The notes: a model not told the origin generated them from the letters alone. DNA of 41,976 nt from Lachnospiraceae bacterium (GCA_017470735.1 JAFUYB010000061.1:1-41976), one strand, 5' to 3'; numbered from the stretch's first letter, positions 26,201 through 37,541 are shown. Numbers and translations: made by a program.

Positions 26201-27322
26201 ATGACACCTTCAAAGCTGGGATTTGGTTTCATGAGATTGCCGACTCTTGAAAACGGAAGTATCGACATCGAACAGGTTAAAAAGATGACCGATATTTTCA
26301 TTGCTTCAGGGATGAATTATTTTGATACGGCCTTTGTTTATGACGATGGGGATTCGGAAAGGGCCATTAAGGAGGCTTTGGTTGACAGGTATCCCAGAGA
26401 CCGGTTTTTACTTGCGACCAAGCTTTGCGCCTGGGAGCAGGCCCCTGATGAAGAGAGTGCAAAGCAGCAGTTTTTTACAAGCCTAAAGCGGACGGGCGCG
26501 GGATATTTTGATTACTATCTGCTGCATGCTATCCAGGTGGATAATTATCACAAGTACGATGAATACGGGATCTGGGATTTTGTAAAGGAGCAGAAGGAAA
26601 AGGGCCTTATAAGACACTGGGGATTTTCCTTTCATGCTTCCCATAAGCTGCTTGAAGAACTTCTCACAAAGCATCCGGATGCGGAATTCGTGCAGCTTCA
26701 GCTGAATTACGCGGATTGGGAGAATCCTGCCGTTGAAGCCCGGGAGTGCTATGAGACTGCGAGAAAGCACAACAAGCCGATCATTGTAATGGAGCCTGTC
26801 AAGGGAGGAACCCTTGTAAAGCTTCCGCCAAAGCCACAGGAAATAATAAGGAAAGCATCGGAAAAAGCGTCCAATGCTTCATGGGCAATACGCTTCTGCG
26901 CATCGCTTGAAGGCGTGATGACGGTATTATCCGGAATGAGCGACATCTCACAGATGGAAGATAATCTCTCCTATATGAGGGATTTTGTTCCGCTTAACGA
27001 AGACGAAAAAGAAACGATCAGGAAGATGCAGGAGGCGCTTAAGGAGATCCCATCCATCCCCTGTACGGCATGCCGCTATTGCGTAGCCGGATGTCCAAAG
27101 CATATTGCCATTCCCGATATATTTGAGGCCATGAATATGCATATGGAATGGAATAACGATGAACTTGCGGCGGAATTATACGAAGAGGCTTTGGAAAACG
27201 GCGGCAAAGCTTCGGACTGCATAAAATGCAGACACTGTGAGAGGGCATGTCCGCAGCAGATAAAGATAACCCGCCTCTTAGAGGAAAGCGCCGGTTTATT
27301 TGAGTCCGGTTATACCGGTTAA
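26201..27322 (+). CDS. Aldo/keto reductase with C-terminal [4Fe-4S] domain
   Basis: This cytoplasmic NAD(P)H-dependent oxidoreductase has 373 residues. An aldo/keto reductase barrel has the expected catalytic residues: Asp and Tyr in FDTAFVYDDGDSE, Lys in LATKL and His in LLHAI. It is followed by a ferredoxin-like domain with CTACRYCVAGCPKHI and CIKCRHCERACPQQI, ligating two clusters. ATG 26201 fits the GCGGGGG site upstream; TTG 26186 is a weaker alternative. It is monocistronic by position, convergent with the NRPS. It could reduce an aldehyde, including an NRPS product, but that is only suggested by proximity. The stop codon lies inside a long hairpin. Confidence 0.9.
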   Translation: MTPSKLGFGFMRLPTLENGSIDIEQVKKMTDIFIASGMNYFDTAFVYDDGDSERAIKEALVDRYPRDRFLLATKLCAWEQAPDEESAKQQFFTSLKRTGAGYFDYYLLHAIQVDNYHKYDEYGIWDFVKEQKEKGLIRHWGFSFHASHKLLEELLTKHPDAEFVQLQLNYADWENPAVEARECYETARKHNKPIIVMEPVKGGTLVKLPPKPQEIIRKASEKASNASWAIRFCASLEGVMTVLSGMSDISQMEDNLSYMRDFVPLNEDEKETIRKMQEALKEIPSIPCTACRYCVAGCPKHIAIPDIFEAMNMHMEWNNDELAAELYEEALENGGKASDCIKCRHCERACPQQIKITRLLEESAGLFESGYTG

Positions 27323-27355
27323 CGAAAATCAATGCTGATTTTCGTTAACCGTATA
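27311..27355. terminator. Long hairpin containing the aldo/keto reductase stop codon
   Basis: GGTTAACGAAAATCA (27317-27331) pairs perfectly with TGATTTTCGTTAACC (27336-27350) around ATGC. TATAC/GTATA extend the stem past a single bulged C, giving 20 bp. The TAA at 27320-27322 lies in the left arm. No clear T run follows on either strand, so it may act as an mRNA 3' stabiliser or bidirectional terminator between converging genes. Confidence 0.55.
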
Positions 27356-27443
27356 AAGCGATGCGCACAGAGATTTCTCATCCGTTCATCAGGCAAAATG
27401 GAAAGCAAAGGATCAGGTTTTTAACAGCTCCTGAGCTCATTCC

Positions 27444-30400
27444 TTAGAATTCAAAAAACCCGAGTGTCTTAAGCATCTCTATTGTTTTTTTCAGATAATC
27501 CATATCGATTATGGACCATTTGAAGCCAAGCCTGTATAGCGCTTTTATAGTAAATTCATTTCCGGTCCCGTTTTCGATACGGAGGGCATCATCATCCAGC
27601 CTGTAGTTAATAAGGGGAGCCACAAACTGATTGTGTCCGTCATCAGAGACCGCCTCCTTAAGTTTCCTGTCAAAGTCATCCTCTTCGATCACGTTTATTT
27701 CAAATCCGCTTTCCCGAAGCGCACAGATGATATCGCCCATTTCGATACTGTGAGAATTATATGCATGAAATACCGTAAATCTCCTGTCCGTTCCCGCAAG
27801 AAGTATCACGGCCCTTGCCACCTCATCTATCGGGGACAATTCATCCGTCCAGTCCATCTTCTGTACAGGAAAGCTCTTCATAAAAACATACGATTTCAGT
27901 GTATTCATGAAGTTGTTTGTATGGAAATTGATCTGGAACTCCCCATCCACATGTCTGCTCATAAGATTACCCAGACGGATCACCTTGGCATCAAGTTTGC
28001 CGGATGCGACAGCTTTAAGAACATGCTTTTCCGCAAGATACTTTGAATAAACATACCGGTTGGATTCGACCTCCTGCCCCATCTCAAGCCTGTCTTCCGT
28101 AAGAATGATTTCCCCGCCCTTGTCTTTGAAACTGTCACCGGCAACCGACACCGTTGACAGCTGTATCAACCGGACTTTTTTCTTTATGCAAAGCTCGATC
28201 AGGTTGTCAACGCCGTATAAATTTATATGCATCAGATATTCCGGCTCCGCAAAATGCTTGACGCATGCCGCACAATTTATCACGGTATCAAAATCAAGTC
28301 CTTCAAGCTTCTTTATGTTTTCAGCATCCGTTATATCTCCGTCGATCACAGTAAGCCTGTTATCCTCCTCGATGTCGGGCCCGTCAAAATAATAAAAGAA
28401 GGTTGACGCAAGCCTTGTCCGCGAAGTTCCCCTTTTGCTTCGTACAAGGCAGAATACCTTTTTTGTATGACCGGCCAGAAGCTCTTTCAGGATATGAACA
28501 CCGAGAAAGCCCGTTGCGCCGGTCAGGAGCACATTTCCGATATCCCCCGCTTTTATCTCATTTACATATTCGCTCCTGTTGTATTTCAGGACCTCGGACA
28601 GATCCTCTTCATTTTTATGCTTTTCTTCATCTGCCGGTATATTAAGGGATACGCTCTCCTCACCGAGCTTTTCCTCAACAAGCTTTGCAAGTTCTTCCAC
28701 GGTGGGATGCTCAAAAACATCCTGAAATACTACGGGAAGATCGTCGGTCATTGCTGCCATCATCAATCTTGCCGCGGTAAGCGACGTTCCGCCCAGCTCA
28801 AAGAAGCTCTCATCGATACCAATATTGTCAAGATTCAGAGTCCTTTTGAAAAGGGCAAGAAGAGTCTCCTGCATTTTTGTTTCAGGTTTTCTGAGCTTTT
28901 TGTCCCCTCCGTTTGCTTTTATCTCGGGAAGTGATTTTCTGTCGATCTTTCCGTTTGCGGTCAGGGGCATCTCATCAAGCTGCATGAAAGCCTGCGGGAT
29001 CATGTATGCCGTAAGCTTTGTCGCCAAATGCTTTTTAAGCGCTTCTATATCCACCTCTTCATCAGCGGTAAAATAAGCCGCCAGATATTCGGTCTCTCTT
29101 TTTGCAACGGTCACGATACTCGATCTGACGGAAGGAAAAGCGTTCAGAACGCTTTCTATCTCTCCAAGCTCCACCCTGAGCCCGCGCAGCTTGACCTGAT
29201 TGTCTATCCTTCCGTGATATTCTATCTGCCCGTCAGAAAGTATCCTCACAAGGTCGCCGGTTCTGTAAGCCCTCTTATCGAGCATGGTGATAAAACACTT
29301 TCGGGTAAGCTCATCCCGTCCTATATAGCCCCGGCCCACGCCGTTCCCAAGGATCACAAGCTCTCCCAGAGCTCCGGGCATCTGAAGCCTGCCGTCACGA
29401 TCCACAGTGACCGCAGATACGTTTACGTTGGGGATCCCTATCGTGATACACTCAGTCCCGGTAATTACCTTCATAGTACAGCTTATGGTAGCTTCCGTGG
29501 GTCCGTATCCGTTCATGATGTGTATATCGGGAACTATCTCTGTAAGCTTTGAAAAAAGCGCGGCAGGGAAAGCCTCTGCCCCAAGATCGATGGACTTAAG
29601 CCCTGCCGCTGCCTTTCTGAATACATCCATATCCAGCATGTTCATGATATATCCCGGCGTACAGCTCATGACATCCACATGATTCTTTATCATGAGCTCA
29701 GAAATACGGCCGGGATCCATTATCTCCTCATGCGTTGCAAGTACCACCGTCAGTCCGTTCGCCAGGGGAACAAATTCCTCCATTATGGAAAAATCAAAGG
29801 TAAGCGCCGCCACCGCAAGGCTCACATGCGCAAACTGCGTATATCCCCTGATCTCATGGTTCTTTTCGTCATCATCAACGAAATTGACCAGGTTTTTATT
29901 GGTCAGCATCACGCCCTTGGGAGTGCCTGTGGAGCCCGAGGTGTAGATAACATAGGCAAGTGCGTCACAGGGAACGCTTATATTCAGGTCTTCCCTGTGT
30001 GACGAGGCTATGCAGTCTTCAACGAACAGCACCTTAACCCCGTCCGAGCGTATATGGTGAAAGAGCTCCGCCCTGCGCTCTGCTATCCTTTTTTGTGTGA
30101 TGACGGTCTTTGTCCCGGAATCCTTTAAGATAAAGCTTATCCTGTCTTCGGGATATTCGGGATCTATAGGGCAGAATGCGGCACCGCTTTTCAATACCCC
30201 CTGTCTCATCACGTAAGCATAACTGTTCCTGTCCGCCAGAACGGCAACTATCGATTCCACTAAAACGCCCGCTTCCCGAAGCGTATATCCTACACAGTTT
30301 GCCTCCTCATTGAGCTCACTGTAAGTAAGCGTCCTGTCTGCCGCGATCAGTGCACTTCTTTGGGGATCTTTAGCGGCGGCGTCCTGCAGCAGCCTGTATG

Positions 30401-31688
30401 CGGGCCTTTCCATGACAGGGAAGGCAGTATCATACAGATTTTTTATCGACTCTTCATTTTCCTTTGTAACAAGGGCGATGTCATTTAGCTTCTCCTTATT
30501 CAGCATTTCCGATATGACATTATCAAGGATCGTGCAGAAGCCGTTTATCGTATAAACGGTATAGCACGCGGGATCGTATTCAAACTTGTACAGGATCTTT
30601 TCCTCATTGAGAGCTATGTCAAGGCCGAAGGGAGCTTTTGCCTGCGAGCCACTCAGCTCGGTTTCCGCCGCATCCGCGCCGCAAAGTGTCATCACGTTCT
30701 TTTGCTCGCCCTGATAGGCAAACAGTACATCGGCACTGATCCCGTAAGCCCTGCGTATCTCGGCAAAGCTGACTATATCATTTACCATTGCATTTACAAG
30801 ATATGACTGGCACCCTTCGATATACGAAAGCACGGTCTCCTCCGGGTCTGCCGTAAGCATTACCGGCAATGTCTTGACAAACATCGATACCGAACGTTCA
30901 AGCCTGGGGTCGATCCTTCCGTTATATATTGTCGCAAAAATCGCGCATTCACTTCCGGTATATGCCTTTAGCGCGAAACCGAAGGCTGCGGTGAAAAATG
31001 CGTTCGGGGTCACATTATATTTTGCGCAGAAATCCCTCACCCTGTCGGCCGGAAGGCTCCCCGATCTGTTGTCGATGGCGATGGTTTCCTTTGAATCCGT
31101 TTTTTCGTATAAAGGGAGCGTCACGGCGTCGCACCCCTTATAGATGCTGTCATACCATGCTTTTGCCGCCTCATACCGGGCGGAGCTTCTGGCCTTTTCC
31201 TCATCGACAGCCGCATCAAACCCGGTGTATGTCTCGCCTGCCACGTCATTCCCTTCATATGCTTCGTTTATGTCCTCAAGCAGTATGTTTATCGAACCGC
31301 CGTCGCTTATGATATGATGAGTGTCGAGAAATAGATATTTTCTGCCTTCATGGTCAAAGAGGCAAAACCTGTATAAAGGCTCCTTTGACAGCAGATCAAA
31401 CGGACGGATAAGCGTATCTGTCTGAGGCTCTTCGTTTTTTACGGGGAAGGTGATTGCCACAGCCTTGTTTTTTACCGCGACAATGTCCCCGTTATCAGCC
31501 TTCTCAAAGAACACCGACAGGTACGGATGTGCCTCCACCACCTTTTTCAGAGCCTTAGCGAGCCTTTCCATATCAACCTGCGCCGAAAGCCTGTAGAGGC
31601 ACGGTATATTATATATAGTGGAATCGGGATATTTGAGACAGTCAAAATAAATGCCAAGCTGTGTCTGTGTAAGCGGATATATTTCCAT
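27444..31688 (-). CDS. Single-module nonribosomal peptide synthetase, C-A-T-R
   Basis: This 1414-residue synthetase should activate one amino acid, condense it with a donor and release it reductively. Domains in order: condensation (1-430; HHIISDG at 124-130); adenylation (about 440-935; TSGSTGTPKG near 582, NGYGPTEATI, YRTGDL, LTANGKIDR); carrier (GGTSL, phosphopantetheine Ser969); and thioester reductase (about 1045-1414; NVLLTGATGFLG, then YVYSK). The reductase uses NAD(P)H to give an aldehyde or alcohol. No loading module, second module or phosphopantetheinyl transferase is in the window, so the donor comes from elsewhere. ATG 31688 has GGAGAG upstream; a TTG at 31700 is possible. A MATE exporter gene precedes it by 25 bp in the same direction. 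Confidence 0.93.
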   Translation of the reverse strand: MEIYPLTQTQLGIYFDCLKYPDSTIYNIPCLYRLSAQVDMERLAKALKKVVEAHPYLSVFFEKADNGDIVAVKNKAVAITFPVKNEEPQTDTLIRPFDLLSKEPLYRFCLFDHEGRKYLFLDTHHIISDGGSINILLEDINEAYEGNDVAGETYTGFDAAVDEEKARSSARYEAAKAWYDSIYKGCDAVTLPLYEKTDSKETIAIDNRSGSLPADRVRDFCAKYNVTPNAFFTAAFGFALKAYTGSECAIFATIYNGRIDPRLERSVSMFVKTLPVMLTADPEETVLSYIEGCQSYLVNAMVNDIVSFAEIRRAYGISADVLFAYQGEQKNVMTLCGADAAETELSGSQAKAPFGLDIALNEEKILYKFEYDPACYTVYTINGFCTILDNVISEMLNKEKLNDIALVTKENEESIKNLYDTAFPVMERPAYRLLQDAAAKDPQRSALIAADRTLTYSELNEEANCVGYTLREAGVLVESIVAVLADRNSYAYVMRQGVLKSGAAFCPIDPEYPEDRISFILKDSGTKTVITQKRIAERRAELFHHIRSDGVKVLFVEDCIASSHREDLNISVPCDALAYVIYTSGSTGTPKGVMLTNKNLVNFVDDDEKNHEIRGYTQFAHVSLAVAALTFDFSIMEEFVPLANGLTVVLATHEEIMDPGRISELMIKNHVDVMSCTPGYIMNMLDMDVFRKAAAGLKSIDLGAEAFPAALFSKLTEIVPDIHIMNGYGPTEATISCTMKVITGTECITIGIPNVNVSAVTVDRDGRLQMPGALGELVILGNGVGRGYIGRDELTRKCFITMLDKRAYRTGDLVRILSDGQIEYHGRIDNQVKLRGLRVELGEIESVLNAFPSVRSSIVTVAKRETEYLAAYFTADEEVDIEALKKHLATKLTAYMIPQAFMQLDEMPLTANGKIDRKSLPEIKANGGDKKLRKPETKMQETLLALFKRTLNLDNIGIDESFFELGGTSLTAARLMMAAMTDDLPVVFQDVFEHPTVEELAKLVEEKLGEESVSLNIPADEEKHKNEEDLSEVLKYNRSEYVNEIKAGDIGNVLLTGATGFLGVHILKELLAGHTKKVFCLVRSKRGTSRTRLASTFFYYFDGPDIEEDNRLTVIDGDITDAENIKKLEGLDFDTVINCAACVKHFAEPEYLMHINLYGVDNLIELCIKKKVRLIQLSTVSVAGDSFKDKGGEIILTEDRLEMGQEVESNRYVYSKYLAEKHVLKAVASGKLDAKVIRLGNLMSRHVDGEFQINFHTNNFMNTLKSYVFMKSFPVQKMDWTDELSPIDEVARAVILLAGTDRRFTVFHAYNSHSIEMGDIICALRESGFEINVIEEDDFDRKLKEAVSDDGHNQFVAPLINYRLDDDALRIENGTGNEFTIKALYRLGFKWSIIDMDYLKKTIEMLKTLGFFEF

Positions 31689-31713
31689 TTTTCTCTCCAA
31701 TCATTTTTTATTA

Positions 31714-33387
31714 TTATAAGGTAACCATCATTCTTCTTGCAAAATTAAACTCTGAACATATGACTTCTCCGTAGCTTTTTTCGTCTCCGTCATCCTCATC
31801 GTCCTTCGCGCCCGTTATGTCATGCTTTGCCCCGTATCTCAAAACAACCGATCTCTCATTTCCGTTATTTAATATAATAAAAGAGCAGCGTATTTTTTTG
31901 CCGGGATCAAGCGCGTCTTTAAAGGGATAAAGCATCTTTGAACAGACTGTCTCATGTTGATCCTCTGTCAGATATTTTCTTAAAACATCCGCCCATTCCT
32001 TTATTGCCGCGGCTGATGCGTATCCGCCGGTAATGTACGAAAGGCCCGTTTCCGTGTTGCTTCCAAGGTCCCTGAACAGCTTACAGCCGATGGCAAAGTA
32101 CAGGATCACTGCAATATTTGCGGCAAAAGTCGCATACCACGGCGCATTCTCCGGCATTACCCCTGAAAGCATCAGTGTGAGGGATATCTGTATGATGCCC
32201 TGTATCACAAATGAGATATTTGCTTTTTTTTCCTCATCAACCGAGCTTAAGTAATTCACAAATATGGTGTTTACCAGTACAAAAAGCTGGGTTAAAGACA
32301 TGATCCTGATGGAGCCCGGCAGTACTTCTCTCATGACCGGGTCGTCAATCGATAAGAACAACATAAGCCACTGAGGATATATCAAAAGTGAAAGGACAAG
32401 GGGAAACATCGTTATCGATCCTGCCGTCAGGGCAAAGCGCTTAACCAGCTTAAGCCCGTGGGCGTTGTGCTCTCCGTAATAGGATGCCGCAAGAGGCATC
32501 ACCGCTTCACTTATGCCTGCTATGATTATGGTTGCTATAAGCTCGAGATTCTCGATGACCGCGGCATTTCCAAGCCCGCTCATTCCGATGTTGCTGCTCA
32601 GAACATAATTCCCGGACAGAAACTGAAGAGCCATTATGAAATACATTAACGCTTCGGGAGTGCCGGGCATGATTATCTCCATTATCCTCAGATCCTCAAA
32701 TCCCTTCCGGTCAGGAACAAACCTGCACAGCCTTTCCTTCCTGCAAAAATGTATCAGAAATACGCAAACTCCGCAAAAGGCGCCGAAAACCGTACCAAAG
32801 GCAGTTACCCATATTCCCTGATCAAAAATAAACAGCCCGGCCCAATCAACGATCATATTTACAATTCCCATTACGATGCCGCCGGCCATTGCAAAATCAG
32901 GGGCATTATCATCCGTAAGTATGTAGGCACCGGCAAATTCGAGTACGTAAAAGACCATTCCCGCAAGCAGCACCAGCAGGTATTCCTTCGCATATCCGAA
33001 GTTTTCGGTTGTCGCGCACAGAAAATAAAGGATCGGATCGATAAATATGATGCAAAGCACGCTGAGCAGTATCGTGACCGCAGAAGTCCATATAACCGCA
33101 AGGCTAAAAATCCTGCCGGCCTTTCTTTTCTCTCCGGCTCCCGATGCCTTGGCTATGCCGATACCTCCGCCCATGCCGCCGAGAACCGCAATAATATTAA
33201 AGATATAATAGACAGGAGATACGGTGGAAAAAGCGGAAAGCGCCGTATCCCCCAGTTTTGCTGAAGTACATACCGAATCTACAAGGGGTGCCAGCTGTCC
33301 GAAGATCATGGCGAGCACATTTGGTACTATATATCTGATATATCCGTTTCTGATAAATACTCTTTCACTTTTGTCATTAACAGTCAT
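31714..33387 (-). CDS. MATE family transporter with soluble C-terminal tail
   Basis: This membrane protein of about 557 residues has the twelve-helix MATE core, then a hydrophilic tail of roughly 120 residues (from FRDLGSNTETG) with an acidic run DDEDDGDE. Standard MATE proteins are about 450 residues, so the tail is extra; it looks faintly like a degenerate ATPase/kinase-like domain, but I cannot assign it. The start is uncertain: ATG 33387 is chosen, and TTG 33417 is an alternative. It is directly upstream of the NRPS in one operon, so export of, or immunity to, the NRPS product is the simplest role. Confidence 0.82.
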   Translation of the reverse strand: MTVNDKSERVFIRNGYIRYIVPNVLAMIFGQLAPLVDSVCTSAKLGDTALSAFSTVSPVYYIFNIIAVLGGMGGGIGIAKASGAGEKRKAGRIFSLAVIWTSAVTILLSVLCIIFIDPILYFLCATTENFGYAKEYLLVLLAGMVFYVLEFAGAYILTDDNAPDFAMAGGIVMGIVNMIVDWAGLFIFDQGIWVTAFGTVFGAFCGVCVFLIHFCRKERLCRFVPDRKGFEDLRIMEIIMPGTPEALMYFIMALQFLSGNYVLSSNIGMSGLGNAAVIENLELIATIIIAGISEAVMPLAASYYGEHNAHGLKLVKRFALTAGSITMFPLVLSLLIYPQWLMLFLSIDDPVMREVLPGSIRIMSLTQLFVLVNTIFVNYLSSVDEEKKANISFVIQGIIQISLTLMLSGVMPENAPWYATFAANIAVILYFAIGCKLFRDLGSNTETGLSYITGGYASAAAIKEWADVLRKYLTEDQHETVCSKMLYPFKDALDPGKKIRCSFIILNNGNERSVVLRYGAKHDITGAKDDEDDGDEKSYGEVICSEFNFARRMMVTL

Positions 33388-33705
33388 TTCCTGAATTCCA
33401 TTCCTGACAGTATTCAATCTGATCAGAAATTTTCTCCCGCTGCCTTTTTCTCGTTTTTATCAATGATATCATTCGCTTCGTTAATTTCTCCGAGTGCAAT
33501 TATATACGTTAACTCCCGTGATTGGGGTACTAAAACGGTACAAAATTGTAAAATTATCCACCTGAATGATACACCGAAAACGACTTAAAAACAAGGCAAA
33601 ACAAGGATTTTTCAAGAAAACTTATTGACAAATGTTATTTAATAATGTGTAATTTAACTAAGTCCATAAAGTACTAAGCCAAAAATGGGGGATTATTAAA
33701 TAACA
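33388..33705. other. Intergenic region between MATE-NRPS operon and IS remnant
   Basis: It is AT-rich and has no gene. On the reverse strand a TATAAT lies at about 33496-33501, with no good -35 at standard spacing, so the operon promoter is unsure. The left end of the IS remnant must lie between about 33600 and 33700, but I could not define a terminal repeat. Confidence 0.3.
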
Positions 33706-34590
33706 ATGTCTGTCCACAGGGAACTTACTGTAGCTATACCAAGAAGTACCGGGATAACGGTCAACAGAGGTGACAAGAATAAGGTTCTGTTTGTTCTTGA
33801 GGCGCCCTTCAACCGAAAAAAAGGATACGCCGAGCCGAGGCGTGTCACCATAGGGTATGCCGTAGACGGGACACATATGTATCCTACCGACCGGTATATA
33901 CAGCTTTTTCTGACAGAGTGGGAAAAGGCATCCGGGAAAAAGCCTGAGCCTCAGCACAAATATATCGGAATGTACGCAGTTACACAGGCGGTCTGTGAAA
34001 AGACCGGGTTGGGCGACATACTTACAGCTGTTTTCCATAAGAAGCGGACCGGTGCCATCCTGGATTATGCGATGTATTCCGTCCTCTGCCATTCAGACAG
34101 CACGAGCATGATCAAAAGCCATATGGGAAACCAGATGATGTTCTGCGGGGATCCGATGAGCGACTCCTATTATTCGGAGCTGTTCAATGAGAAGATCACG
34201 GATTCGGAGATGCTTTTCATTCAAAAAGGGCTGGGCACTGCAGTGCAAAAAAGAAGGTGCCTCCGATGTGTGGCTCTGCATCGACGGCTCAAATGACGAC
34301 TGCCGGAGTACGGGAGTAGACATAGCCGAGAAAGGACATGCAAAATCGCATAAGAACGTGAACATCGTCAGCTTCACATATGCCATCACCAACGACGGAC
34401 TGCCCGTGACCTTTGAGATATACAGAGGCGGGCTGGTTGATGCAAAGGCGATGAAGAAGATTCTGGATTTCCTTGCTGAATGCGGGATCTCCCTAAGGGG
34501 TGTGATCCTGGACCGCGGATACTGCGACAGAAACACGCTGAAATACCTGAACAGCCACAGCATCCCGTACAGTCTGTCATTCTCCTCTAA
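33706..34590 (+). pseudogene. IS4/IS1634-like transposase, frameshifted and truncated
   Basis: The first frame (33706-34296) encodes the N-terminus to about FIQKGLGTAVQK. The protein continues in another frame with EGASDVWLCIDGSNDDC, which has the first catalytic Asp, and ILDRGYCDRNTLKYLN, which has the second. The switch is at a run of six A residues (34247-34252); removing one A restores KEGASD, so a single-base slippage insertion explains it. Similarity ends near 34575, before the catalytic Glu region, and no right end is visible. The element is inactive. Confidence 0.75.
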
Positions 34591-34718
34591 TAACTCTAGT
34601 TTATTATCTGACTTAGTCCGGTCGGATGCCGATCCCGTAACTCGGCAAAATACGCCTCGAACGGTATCTGGCTCCTCTTAAAACATCAGTCTATATGCTA
34701 CGTCATCAGTAATAATCT

Positions 34719-35219
34719 TCAATTTAAGAATGCCTGCTCTGTTCTTGCAGAAGCAAAAGCAACCAAAAAAGCAAGATCCAGATCATTATCATCTTCTACC
34801 GTCACGTCGAGAAAATTCCCCACAGTTATCGGACTTTTCCCTTTTGGTGTTGATGTAGCAATCGTAGCCAGAGGCTCTCCTTTGAGCGTTACATTATAAG
34901 TAAAGCCCAACTTCCCCTTGGACATGGATGAGTCAATGCGTATTCCTTTCTCATGGAGATAATCCCAGATGTTCTTTCCGTCAAACTTGAACCGCGAATT
35001 TGTGGAAAGAAGATCATTTGTTTCTGTTGTAGTCGTTTTGGAAACCTTATGAGACGTTGTCTTATTCGTCATATGATTTACAAATTCAAAATCACTTGCC
35101 CCGATAAGAGGCTGCGTCAGCATTTTTGCCTCATAAACGATGTTTCCGTTCTCATCCTTCATGAAATAACCGGCCTTTAAGAACTTTCTCTCCTGTTCAA
35201 ACTTATAGATTTTTGCCAT
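34719..35219 (-). CDS. LURP-one-related-like hypothetical protein
   Basis: The 166-residue soluble protein has alternating strand-forming segments (YFMKDENGNIVYEAKML, FKFDGKNIWDYLHEKG, GFTYNVTLKGEPLATIAT) as in LURP-one/YxjI tubby-like beta barrels. The assignment is by pattern and tentative. AGGAGGAATGG lies upstream of the ATG, and the first 17 bp overlap the DUF3592 gene, so the two are translationally coupled. There is no catalytic motif. A membrane-associated partner of the DUF3592 protein is plausible but unproven. Confidence 0.6.
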   Translation of the reverse strand: MAKIYKFEQERKFLKAGYFMKDENGNIVYEAKMLTQPLIGASDFEFVNHMTNKTTSHKVSKTTTTETNDLLSTNSRFKFDGKNIWDYLHEKGIRIDSSMSKGKLGFTYNVTLKGEPLATIATSTPKGKSPITVGNFLDVTVEDDNDLDLAFLVAFASARTEQAFLN

Positions 35220-35694
35220 TGCTCCATTCCTCCTCCTGTTTTCTAAGTTTAACGTTCTTATTTCTGTTTTTTACAATACTGACAATACCGATAACGATTC
35301 CTAATACGCCGACCGCTATTATTATGGCAGGAAACCACGCCGCCTCGTGATGTCCGATATCAGTAGGATCCGAAGGGTTATAATCTATCCTGATGATTTT
35401 CCCGACTTTTGTTTCAGGCTGATCGTTAAGTTTCGCTCCATACTCCCGTCCATCCACCGAATACTTAATATCAACCGTATAAGTCGCATCATAGTGGGTA
35501 TTACCGTCATCATAAGCCTCTTGTTCGAGTGCCACCCCGGTTACTTCTGCCTCAATCATCGGATAATCCAGCCTGGCATTATTCCACTTAAATGCTATAA
35601 TTCCAAAAATGATTGCTATAATTCCAAATTCTATGATACCACTCCCAAAAGAATAATCCCGGGAAAACTTTGCTATCCTGTTTATTAAGTTCAT
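35203..35694 (-). CDS. DUF3592 family membrane protein
   Basis: The 163-residue protein has one membrane helix near residues 20-37, an external or soluble domain with the DUF3592 pattern (VKYSVDGREY-type strand, then GKIIRIDYNPSDPTD), a second helix near 118-140 and a basic cytoplasmic tail. It has two segments and the normal length for the family. The function is unknown. A near-perfect AGGAGGTGA precedes the ATG. It lies directly after a truncated gene and overlaps the LURP-one-like gene. Confidence 0.8.
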   Translation of the reverse strand: MNLINRIAKFSRDYSFGSGIIEFGIIAIIFGIIAFKWNNARLDYPMIEAEVTGVALEQEAYDDGNTHYDATYTVDIKYSVDGREYGAKLNDQPETKVGKIIRIDYNPSDPTDIGHHEAAWFPAIIIAVGVLGIVIGIVSIVKNRNKNVKLRKQEEEWSNGKNL

Positions 35695-35708
35695 TTGTCA
35701 CCTCCTGA

Positions 35709-35929
35709 CTAATCAAGTGATACCGGCTCTGAGCCCATATCCTGATAACTGTTTATACTTAAACCGTTCATATCGATATATTCTGATATGATCTTCTTTT
35801 CTACTTTTGCCAGCTCATCGGATGAAAGATTTATAAACGTAAATTTCCACGAAAATGGTACTAAAAATGGAAAGAATCTATCGATAGAATAGCAGAAAAC
35901 TGCGAAAAATTCAATATTTCGCTTGAATT
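35709..35929 (-). pseudogene. 3' remnant of an unassigned gene
   Basis: The reverse strand is open from about 35929 to a TAG at 35709. It reads through FKRNIEFFAVFCYSI and FPFLVPFSWKFTF to LSSDELAKVEKKIISEYI and SINSYQDMGSEPVSLD. The last 40 residues look like genuine protein. No start codon occurs early. The stop is followed by the DUF3592 ribosome site, as in an operon. The 5' end is cut at the same place as the EIIA remnant on the other strand. Confidence 0.4.
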
Positions 35930-35931
35930 AG

Positions 35932-37541
<1,610 letters not shown>

